From NCBI GenBank assembly GCA_030695785.1, contig JAUYPR010000002.1:1-15555 (forward strand): 15,555 bases of DNA. Direction: 5' to 3'. Below, piece by piece: positions 7,420-12,769 of this stretch. Below the pieces are notes generated by a model. The model had not been told where the DNA came from. It made no database searches and saw nothing but the letters and a program-made list of their open reading frames with translations. The stretch comes from a bacterium. Its GTDB lineage: Bacteria > Patescibacteriota > Microgenomatia > JAUYPR01. How positions within the stretch are numbered: the first letter of the stretch is position 1; each line of letters opens with the position of its first letter. Position numbers and translations under genes: made by a program.

Positions 7420-8528
7420 GCTTCTTCCGTTCGATTGATCTTTTTCTTCTCATCCCAATGATGCTCCTTTTATCCACGAGCATCCTGGTCCTTTTTTCCG
7501 TCGCGCCGCATCTTTTGCCCATGCAAATTGCCGCATCTTTCTTGAGTCTTTTGTGTTTCCTCATCATTTCGCGGTTAGATGCGCATGTGTTTTTAAGGTT
7601 CGCGCCATATCTTTATCTCGGAGCGGTTATCCTCTTGGCAATTACACTTTTTTGGGGGTTTGAATCGCGTGGGTCGATTCGCTGGATCCCTATTGGTCCA
7701 TATCGTTTTCAGACATCGGAATTTGCAAAACCGGTGTTTATTATTGCCTTTTCCACGTTTCTTCTCCGGTTTCCTCCGCGGACCATCAGACATGTTTTGG
7801 TGCACGTTGGTTTGCTGCTTCCGCCGTTTCTCCTCACGGCCCGCCAGCCCGATTTAGGGAGTGCTATGGTGATTCTTGCGGTATGGGGATTGCTTCTTTT
7901 TTTGGGTCGGCTCCGCTGGCAATATGCGGCGATCGGCATCCTTCTTCTCGCGCCGCTGCTTCCTTTCTCTTGGAACGCATTGCACGATTATCAACAGACG
8001 CGGATCCTCACGTATCTGAATCCCTACCGTGATCCTTTAGGTGCTGGCTACAGTGCACTACAATCGCAGATCGCGGTTGGGTCGGGCGGGTTCTTCGGCC
8101 GAGGGCTTGGAAAGGGGATTCAATCACACCTGCAGTTTCTGCCTGAACACGCGACAGATTTCGTCTTTGCGAGTTTTGCCGAGGAATTTGGGTTTGTCGG
8201 TGTGCTCGGGCTGCTTTTTCTTTACGGATGGTTGCTGGCACGCCTTATTCGACTGTCCTTCTCATCGCATGAATGGGTTGGGATGTTGGTTGTGTCTGGA
8301 GTGGCGGGGTTGTTTTTTGCGCAAATGAGTATTCACATTGGGATGAATATGGGGTTGTTACCGATCACTGGAATTACCCTGCCCTTTCTCTCGTATGGAG
8401 GCTCATCCGTGGTGAGTTTTGGCATCAGTTTGGGTCTCGCGTCATCAGTGTCAAGATTTTCACAGGGGAAAAGACAAACAATCAACAATTTTTCCCCACT
8501 CGAAAATTTGAACGATGAGGACACTTGA
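7416..8528 (+). CDS. rodA: RodA-type SEDS peptidoglycan glycosyltransferase
   Basis: SEDS proteins polymerise lipid II into glycan strands with a partner class B PBP; RodA acts in cell elongation. The 370-residue polytopic protein has the family landmarks RGSIRWIPIGPYRFQTSEFAKP region (85-106), RQPDLGSAM (143-151), and the NPYRDPLGAGYS loop (202-213). FLPEHATDFVFA (241-252) carries Asp248, matching the catalytic Asp of characterised RodA proteins, and the signature ITLPFLSYGGSS lies near the end. The YR-DPLGAGY and LPE-TDF wording and the absence of a long tail favour RodA over FtsW, and the probable ftsW tail lies before murG. The start overlaps the ileS stop by 4 bases with no clear ribosome binding site, implying coupling. 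No PBP or mreBCD gene is in view. Confidence 0.9.
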   Translation: MSFFRSIDLFLLIPMMLLLSTSILVLFSVAPHLLPMQIAASFLSLLCFLIISRLDAHVFLRFAPYLYLGAVILLAITLFWGFESRGSIRWIPIGPYRFQTSEFAKPVFIIAFSTFLLRFPPRTIRHVLVHVGLLLPPFLLTARQPDLGSAMVILAVWGLLLFLGRLRWQYAAIGILLLAPLLPFSWNALHDYQQTRILTYLNPYRDPLGAGYSALQSQIAVGSGGFFGRGLGKGIQSHLQFLPEHATDFVFASFAEEFGFVGVLGLLFLYGWLLARLIRLSFSSHEWVGMLVVSGVAGLFFAQMSIHIGMNMGLLPITGITLPFLSYGGSSVVSFGISLGLASSVSRFSQGKRQTINNFSPLENLNDEDT

Positions 8529-8529
8529 T

Positions 8530-8611
8530 CCTTCGACTATCGCTCAGGCCATCGGCTCTGAGGCCTCAGGTCTTCGACTCCGAGGTCGCTCAGACTCGAG
8601 GAGCTCGAAGA
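8530..8611. repeat. Dispersed palindromic repeat, copy 2, upstream of rpmA
   Basis: This copy shares bases 8565-8603 with ftsQ 1742-1777 (36 identical positions, one TCG insertion at 8586-8588). TCTTCGA plus CTCC (8571-8581) pairs with GGAG plus TCGAAGA (8600-8611) around one bulged C, giving an 11-bp imperfect stem. An additional unit CCTTCGACTATCGCTCAGG starts at 8530. It lies between the rodA stop and the rpmA promoter and could also act as a hairpin at the end of the ileS-rodA transcript, though no T-run follows. Confidence 0.75.
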
Positions 8612-8631
8612 GATCTGCGCGCCTGCGGCGC

Positions 8632-8659
8632 TTGACATGCGTGAAAATTTTGATACAAT
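8632..8659 (+). promoter_or_regulatory. Promoter of rpmA-parB (strong consensus, leaderless)
   Basis: TTGACA (8632-8637, perfect) and TGATACAAT (extended -10, hexamer TACAAT 8654-8659) are 16 bases apart. The -10 ends 6 bases before ATG 8666, so transcription should begin at or within a base or two of the start codon. It is the clearest promoter in the window. Confidence 0.8.
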
Positions 8660-8665
8660 GCAGCC

Positions 8666-8920
8666 ATGGCCAAAACAAAAGCAGGCGGGACAACACGAGC
8701 AAATAAAGATAGCGTTTCCAAACGGCTTGGCGTCAAAATCTACGGAGGGGGCAAAGCAATCCCAGGAAATATTTTGGTGCGGCAGCGTGGTACACGCATA
8801 TATCCGGGCATCGGTGTTGGGATGGGGAAAGACTACACGCTGTTTGCGCTGCATACTGGCATGGTTGAATTTGGGACACACCGGGGTCAGAAAGTAGTAT
8901 CTATTCGCGGGGGCGCATGA
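8666..8920 (+). CDS. rpmA: 50S ribosomal protein L27
   Basis: L27 (bL27) sits in the large subunit with its N-terminus near the peptidyl-transferase centre. The 84-residue product matches the family closely: MAKTKAGGTTRANKDSVSKR at the N-terminus, then LGVKIYGGG, AIPGNILVRQRGT, PGIGVGMGKDYTLFAL and a short C-terminal strand. There is no N-terminal extension of the kind cleaved in Firmicutes. rplU (L21), the usual upstream partner, is not here; instead the gene follows a repeat-bearing gap and its own promoter. The stop TGA overlaps the parB start (ATGA 8917-8920), so a ribosomal protein and a segregation protein appear translationally coupled. Confidence 0.97.
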   Translation: MAKTKAGGTTRANKDSVSKRLGVKIYGGGKAIPGNILVRQRGTRIYPGIGVGMGKDYTLFALHTGMVEFGTHRGQKVVSIRGGA

Positions 8921-9849
8921 ACGAAAACTCGTCACAATTCCTTGATATTGACATCATCCAGCCAAATCCGCTGCAGCCCCGCGGTCTGATAACCCCCGAA
9001 TCACTCATTGAAATCGTCGACTCTATTCGTGAACATGGGGTTCTTGAGCCATTGGTTGTGGCTAAAACGCCTGCCGGGTATCAAATCATCGCAGGCGAGC
9101 GTCGGTGGAGGGCAGGCAAAATTGCCGGGCTCACCCAAATTCCAGTGATTATCCGTGAAACCAGCCCACAAGGGATGTTGGAAATGGCGATTGTGGAAAA
9201 TGCCCAGCGGATTGATTTGAATCCTTTGGAGCGTGCGCAGGCGTTCCGACGATTGCAAGATGAGTTTGGGCTCACCACAGGTGAGATTGCGCAACGGATT
9301 GGGAAAAGTCCGTCGTTCGTGTCGAACACCCTCCGGTTGTTGAGCACCCCCGATGTTTTGAAAGACGGCCTTCTTTCCGGTGCGACGACCGAGGGTCATG
9401 TGCGGGCGCTCATGACGCTTGAAGATCCAGTGCTTGTGCTCGAGGCCTACAAAGAGGTATTGAAGCGCAATCTTTCTGTCCGCGGAGCTGAAGAGGTTGC
9501 ACGCAGGCTGAAGAATCGAATGGGGATGGTTCCGAGTACAAATGAGTCGGATGGCCGCGTACAGCGCATGCGCATTGTTTCAGAAGAGATTGACGAGATG
9601 CAGAAGAATTTGCAAACTTCACTGCATCAAGAGACCGAGAAGCTTGGGGTGAAAACAACGGTTGATGTAACGCAGTCGCGCGTCCGCGCAAGGCTGATCC
9701 TCACCTTTTCTGGAAATATTGGAGCAACAAGTGGAATTTTGAGGAAGCTTACTGACACACTATCGGCCGGGGTTGAGTTTGAACCCCCTCGTGTCCCAGA
9801 GGACCAAACGCAGGAATCGGCCAGTACCGCAGCAGCGACCGCCCAATAA
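8917..9849 (+). CDS. parB: ParB/Spo0J-family chromosome partitioning protein
   Basis: ParB is a CTP-dependent DNA clamp that loads at parS near the origin and works with ParA to segregate chromosomes. The 310-residue product has the N-terminal ParB domain with NPLQPR (17-22), GERRWRAGK (60-68) and ENAQRIDLNPLERA (94-107), the CTP-binding and CTPase motifs. A helix-turn-helix at about 121-142 (TGEIAQRIGKSPSFVSNTLR) follows, then a helical region and a dimerisation-type C-terminus. The tail (EDQTQESASTAAATAQ) is low complexity. No parA gene is present and I could not find a match to the classical parS palindrome (GTTTCACGTGAAAC type). The last 101 bases overlap the convergent lepB gene. Confidence 0.95.
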   Translation: MNENSSQFLDIDIIQPNPLQPRGLITPESLIEIVDSIREHGVLEPLVVAKTPAGYQIIAGERRWRAGKIAGLTQIPVIIRETSPQGMLEMAIVENAQRIDLNPLERAQAFRRLQDEFGLTTGEIAQRIGKSPSFVSNTLRLLSTPDVLKDGLLSGATTEGHVRALMTLEDPVLVLEAYKEVLKRNLSVRGAEEVARRLKNRMGMVPSTNESDGRVQRMRIVSEEIDEMQKNLQTSLHQETEKLGVKTTVDVTQSRVRARLILTFSGNIGATSGILRKLTDTLSAGVEFEPPRVPEDQTQESASTAAATAQ

Positions 9850-10342
9850 TTGTCTCCCGCTTGATACTTCCAAATTCCCGTGAGTCTGAACTATGCTCGC
9901 GGTTATCGCCCATCACAATATAATCTCCTTTTGGAATCACGATCGGTTTTCCTTCAGCAATTGCTTTATGGCCGTCGGTTGGCCGGTCTTCCGGAAGATA
10001 GTTTTCGGGAAGCTTTTGACCATTGACGTACACTGATAGCCCGCGGATCTCCACTGTTTCTCCAGGGAGTCCGACGATTCGTTTGATCAGGTCCCGCCCG
10101 ACCGAGACTGGGGATTTAAACACGATAATCTCGTACCGTTCTGGATCACGCAATCGGTACGTGAACTTATCTGTAAGCAGCATATCGCCGTTGCAGAATG
10201 TTGGATCCATGGAACGGCCGTCTACCTTATGCGGCTGCAAAAAAAGCCACCAAACCAGGAGGAATATGGCAAACGCGATGACAACCGTTTGGAGAATATC
10301 GAGGATAAACATCCCCACCGGCCCAAACCCACCATCCATCAT
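9749..10342 (-). CDS. lepB: Signal peptidase I
   Basis: Type I signal peptidase cleaves signal peptides of exported proteins at the outer face of the cytoplasmic membrane. The 197-residue S26 protein has one N-terminal transmembrane helix (about 11-35). SMDPTF carries catalytic Ser44, DLIKRIVGLPGE carries the general-base Lys87, and the GDNREHSSDSREFG box and IIGRSLLRYWP end follow. All family boxes are intact. Two ATGs are in tandem (10342 and 10339); the second is 6 bases after a -10-like CATAAT and may be the true leaderless start. The gene converges with parB (101-bp overlap) and diverges from the 10349 gene with 6 bp between starts. Likely substrates in this window include none that are obvious; its role is general secretion. 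Confidence 0.94.
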   Translation of the reverse strand: MMDGGFGPVGMFILDILQTVVIAFAIFLLVWWLFLQPHKVDGRSMDPTFCNGDMLLTDKFTYRLRDPERYEIIVFKSPVSVGRDLIKRIVGLPGETVEIRGLSVYVNGQKLPENYLPEDRPTDGHKAIAEGKPIVIPKGDYIVMGDNREHSSDSREFGSIKRETIIGRSLLRYWPIPAFGPLGHEGVQTQPRPIVCQ

Positions 10343-10345
10343 TCT

Positions 10346-10374
10346 ATTATGGCAGAAGTGAACTCATGTGACAA
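10346..10374 (-). promoter_or_regulatory. Predicted lepB promoter inside the divergent gene
   Basis: On the minus strand TTGTCA (10374-10369) and CATAAT (10351-10346) are 17 bases apart. The -10 ends 6 bases before the second lepB ATG (10339). The whole promoter lies within the first codons of the divergent hypothetical gene. Confidence 0.5.
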
Positions 10375-10744
10375 GCTTGTGTTACCCTCTCGAGAATCAT
10401 GGACTGGCTGGCGGATTCGTTTACCTGAGGCGCCTGAGGATCTTTTTTTCACTCGTTCCCCAGTCGACAGAAGCAGTCTTCAATACGGAAGACAGTTGAA
10501 CCTTTTTGAAGATACCCAGATAGAAATTCATCTTTATCAAGCGAGAGAGCTGAAGAAAGTTAAGCTTGTAGTGAAGACGTTGCCGGAGAATCGAGAGTGG
10601 GAAGATTGGTTTGTGCGGGAGCCTCAACACGTGGTTTTTGAACACAAACGCTTAGGTCTACGCTATTTTATTGGTATCACCCCGACCGATCTCCAGGATG
10701 GTTTATTTGTTGTCGATGTCTTCCGCAAAGACATTGAAGGATAA
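10349..10744 (+). CDS. Hypothetical protein, 131 residues
   Basis: I do not recognise this protein. The frame is open upstream to 10229, but that part is antisense to the signal peptidase coding sequence and reads as low-quality residues, so I place the start at ATG 10349 (MAEVNSCDKL). The product is soluble with no signal peptide or membrane helix and has mixed charge. A likely beta-rich half (TQIEIHLYQARELKKVKLVV) is followed by FEHKRLGLRYFIGITPTD and LFVVDVFRK. There are no cysteine clusters or obvious catalytic motifs. It ends 21 bp before the convergent membrane-protein gene. No Shine-Dalgarno sequence is visible; a weak CATCAT (10337-10342) could be a -10, again 6 bases from the ATG. 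Coding status is probable because the frame is long and ends cleanly between neighbours. Confidence 0.6.
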   Translation: MAEVNSCDKLVLPSRESWTGWRIRLPEAPEDLFFTRSPVDRSSLQYGRQLNLFEDTQIEIHLYQARELKKVKLVVKTLPENREWEDWFVREPQHVVFEHKRLGLRYFIGITPTDLQDGLFVVDVFRKDIEG

Positions 10745-10765
10745 TTTTATTTTCACGAGTCAAGA

Positions 10766-11497
10766 TTATACATTATTCTTTTCTCCCTTGACTACTCTTT
10801 GGTAATAGAACAGGGTGCTTGCAGCAATAACCAAACTTATATATAAACTTATTACGTATCTCAGAAATTGGCTCCAAAATTCAGAAGAAGGGAGAAAACT
10901 TATTACTGACCAAGAGACAGCTTCTATTATTATAATTAAAACGAGGTAGGGTAGGTTTCTAAAACTTAGCAATACGCTGTCTTTCATAGAACGAAAAAAA
11001 CCCCTCTGTTCTAGTGAAAAAAGGAAAGAAGTAAAGACAAAAAAGGAAAGTATAATCGGTAGAATAAGTAATCTTGGGTCCTTGTTGCCTGAATTAGCCC
11101 AATCCTGAAAGAATTGCCAGGCTTGTTCTCTGGTAGGGTGTAAGAAGATCACCAGAAATACTAGGAATATAATTCCTAAGATAAAAAGGTAAAAAAGCGG
11201 AAGAATCGCCCTTTTCGTATTCTGAATAGTTACAGAGACCACACGTCGGAGATCTAAAGGCTTGTCCTGCTGTTTTTGTAACAGAAATACCGGAATTGAT
11301 ATAGAAAATCCAAAATTTACTGCAAGTCCTATTGTAGACAATAAACTTAGAACTACCGACAGAGAAAAATCCAGTGGTAGAGAGGGTAATTCGAAAAGTA
11401 GCAATAGGGCTAAACTAATGAGATAAATGTCAAAGCTTTTATTGGTTAAAGCAAATCCAGATGAAAAGTAACTGAATAGAGATGTTATTTTATTCAT
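10766..11497 (-). CDS. AT-rich integral membrane protein of unknown function
   Basis: The 243-residue product has about six hydrophobic helices (near 24-44, 45-70, 98-118, 143-165, 181-203 and 211-230) and a basic C-terminus (RVVKGEKNNV). The segment EQRGFFRSMKDSVLLSFRNL before helix five recalls the 'ALKRSW..VKGN' motif of YciC/DUF975 and glycerophosphodiesterase-membrane-domain proteins, but the resemblance is weak and I assign no function. Base composition is far more AT-rich (roughly 35-40% GC by eye) than all neighbours, with many ATA, TTA and AAT codons, suggesting acquisition from elsewhere or relaxed constraint. It is alone in its transcription unit, with its own TATAAT box upstream and no Shine-Dalgarno sequence. 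Confidence 0.75.
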   Translation of the reverse strand: MNKITSLFSYFSSGFALTNKSFDIYLISLALLLLFELPSLPLDFSLSVVLSLLSTIGLAVNFGFSISIPVFLLQKQQDKPLDLRRVVSVTIQNTKRAILPLFYLFILGIIFLVFLVIFLHPTREQAWQFFQDWANSGNKDPRLLILPIILSFFVFTSFLFSLEQRGFFRSMKDSVLLSFRNLPYLVLIIIIEAVSWSVISFLPSSEFWSQFLRYVISLYISLVIAASTLFYYQRVVKGEKNNV

Positions 11498-11513
11498 ATT
11501 CTTTATTGTCTAA

Positions 11514-11522
11514 ATTATATCA
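11514..11522 (-). promoter_or_regulatory. Extended -10 upstream of the AT-rich membrane gene
   Basis: On the minus strand TGATATAAT, a perfect TATAAT with TGn extension, ends 16 bases before ATG 11497, predicting a leader of roughly 9 bases. No good -35 is visible. AT-rich sequence makes chance matches likelier here. Confidence 0.5.
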
Positions 11523-11541
11523 GATTTATCCAACAGATCTC

Positions 11542-11571
11542 CTAGTAATCTAGTTACTGACGCATTACTAG
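11542..11571. repeat. 8-bp perfect inverted repeat
   Basis: CTAGTAAT (11542-11549) and ATTACTAG (11564-11571) flank a 14-base loop that itself begins CTAGTTAC, a near-copy of the left arm. It lies in the non-coding spacer 11498-11669, upstream of the membrane-protein promoter, a suitable place for an operator. Confidence 0.6.
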
Positions 11572-11615
11572 AATATAATCAAATGTACATTTTTCCGTCT
11601 GATGACTTTAATTTC

Positions 11616-11640
11616 AGTTGTCGACAAAGTGTCGACAACT
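11616..11640. repeat. 11-bp perfect palindrome with 3-base loop
   Basis: AGTTGTCGACA (11616-11626) and TGTCGACAACT (11630-11640) are perfect inverted arms around AAG. No T-run follows on either strand, so it is not a standard intrinsic terminator, although it lies about 30 bases beyond the tRNA-Val 3' end and could limit read-through or bind a dimeric protein. A six-base T-run on the minus strand (11666-11661) comes between it and the tRNA. Confidence 0.7.
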
Positions 11641-11669
11641 CAACTTCGCTTTGAGCGCAGAAAAAACAG

Positions 11670-11741
11670 TGGACTCGGATGGACTTGAACCATCGACCCC
11701 CGCAATGTGAATGCGATGCTCTGCCGCTGAGCTACGAGTCC
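11670..11741 (-). tRNA. tRNA-Val (anticodon CAC)
   Basis: The minus strand folds as a complete 72-nt cloverleaf. The acceptor stem is GGACTCG/CGAGTCC and the D arm is GCTC-AGCGGCA-GAGC. The anticodon arm is TCGCA-TTCACAT-TGCGG, with CAC at positions 34-36, and the variable loop is GGGTC. The T arm is GATGG-TTCAAGT-CCATC, with discriminator A. CCA is not encoded. The CAC anticodon reads Val GTG codons. A six-base T-run follows 3 bases after the end. Confidence 0.93.
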
Positions 11742-11749
11742 ACTTCTTT

Positions 11750-11758
11750 AGTATAGCA
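11750..11758 (-). promoter_or_regulatory. Extended -10 of tRNA-Val
   Basis: On the minus strand TGCTATACT (hexamer TATACT at 11755-11750) ends 8 bases before the mature tRNA 5' end at 11741. Transcription would therefore start almost exactly at the mature end, leaving little or no 5' leader. Confidence 0.5.
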
Positions 11759-11770
11759 AAACACGCTCCG

Positions 11771-11779
11771 TGATACACT
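11771..11779 (+). promoter_or_regulatory. Extended -10 of the glycosyltransferase operon
   Basis: TGATACACT (hexamer TACACT 11774-11779) ends 6 bases before ATG 11786, the same geometry as rpmA. No Shine-Dalgarno sequence or convincing -35 is present. The tRNA-Val promoter lies back-to-back in the same 44-bp gap. Confidence 0.5.
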
Positions 11780-11785
11780 GCCCCC

Positions 11786-12769
11786 ATGGTTCAGGTGACG
11801 GTCATTATCCCGAACTGGGATGGGGAGATGTTGCTACCAACATGTCTCGCGGCTTTGGAGAAACAAACATTCCAGTCGTTTCACGTTCTTGTCGTTGATA
11901 ATGGGTCGAAGGATGCATCGCTCGAAATTCTTACCCGAGATTTTCCATGGGTTCGGATCCTGCGCTTTTCAAAAAACCGCGGGTTTGCCGCAGCGGTCAA
12001 TACAGGTATTCGCGCGACTGGGTCACCGTTTGTGGCGCTTTTGAACAATGATACGCACGTTGACCCGAAATGGCTGGCTGCTTTGGTTGACGTGCTGTAC
12101 CTTCGTCCGCAGATTGCTGCAGTTGCCGGAAAAATGCTCCGAATGGATGACCCGTCCATCATTGATAATGCTGGAGACAAAATAAACATTGTCGGCCAGG
12201 CAGACGCGGTCGGAAAAGGAGAAAAGGATATCGGCCAATACGATCATGAGCGGGAAATCTTGAGTGTCTGTGGTGGCGGGTGTCTATATCGTCGAAATGT
12301 ATTTGATACAGTCGGACTGTTTGATGAGAATTTTTTCGCGTATTTTGAGGATGTTGATTTGGGGTTGCGCATGCGGCTACAGGGTTTACGGCCGTGGTTC
12401 ACACCCAAAGCGGTCCTGACCCACCGTCGTGGAGAAACATCCAAAAGAATGGCGTCGAGGAAAGAATTTCTCCACTTTCGAAATACGTGGATGCTCGTGA
12501 TCAAAAATTTTCCTCATGCCCTTTTCTTTTGCCGCGGCCGATGGTGGAAAATGCCCCTTGTGTTCTCTCGTACGGTAAAATATCTATGGTCGCAAGGAAT
12601 GTGGAGAGAAGCAGTGCTTGCTCCAGCGTCGTTTTGCGTCCTTATCCCATCCATGCTCAAGGAGCGTTGGTTTATTCAAACACGTCGTACTGTTTCTTTT
12701 GCTGAACTTGAACGATGGATGGTAGATAAGCCTGTACGAAACCTATGGAAAAACACGAAGAACACCTAA
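11786..12769 (+). CDS. Family 2 glycosyltransferase (WbbL/rhamnosyltransferase-like)
   Basis: A GT-A fold inverting glycosyltransferase that probably adds a sugar to a lipid-linked surface polysaccharide in the cytoplasm. The 327-residue product opens with VTVIIPNWDGEMLLPTCL and LVVDNGSKDASL (35-46), has the DXD-type metal site as ALLNNDTHVD (84-93), and the acceptor-side motif FDENFFAYFEDVDLGLRMR (179-197) with Glu188/Asp189, followed by VLTHRRGET. The C-terminal third is rich in aromatic and hydrophobic residues and may lie on the membrane. It heads a three-gene operon with another GT2 and an O-antigen ligase-like protein. The exact sugar and acceptor cannot be read from sequence. Confidence 0.9.
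   Translation: MVQVTVIIPNWDGEMLLPTCLAALEKQTFQSFHVLVVDNGSKDASLEILTRDFPWVRILRFSKNRGFAAAVNTGIRATGSPFVALLNNDTHVDPKWLAALVDVLYLRPQIAAVAGKMLRMDDPSIIDNAGDKINIVGQADAVGKGEKDIGQYDHEREILSVCGGGCLYRRNVFDTVGLFDENFFAYFEDVDLGLRMRLQGLRPWFTPKAVLTHRRGETSKRMASRKEFLHFRNTWMLVIKNFPHALFFCRGRWWKMPLVFSRTVKYLWSQGMWREAVLAPASFCVLIPSMLKERWFIQTRRTVSFAELERWMVDKPVRNLWKNTKNT

Noticed and set aside
8600..10000. A parS site near parB
   Set aside because: I scanned by eye for GTTTCACGTGAAAC-type palindromes in the window and found none. The 11616-11640 palindrome has a different sequence and a short loop.
9749..10342. Signal peptidase gene as a frameshifted or over-extended frame into parB
   Set aside because: All catalytic boxes are intact and the frame runs straight to its stop, so the overlap is accepted as real pending read checks.
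10229..10348. Upstream extension of the 131-residue gene to 10229
   Set aside because: This part is antisense to the membrane helix and active-site region of signal peptidase, and the ATG at 10349 gives a more sensible N-terminus.
11583..11654. Small plus-strand open frame of about 23 codons after the TATAAT at 11574
   Set aside because: It is very short, runs through the palindrome, lacks a ribosome binding site, and its TATAAT ends only 3 bases before the ATG.
11670..11700. Attachment-site direct repeat of the tRNA-Val 3' end flanking the AT-rich island
   Set aside because: The best match near the other end (TGGACTGGCTGG, about 10400) shares only about 6 consecutive bases with the tRNA end.
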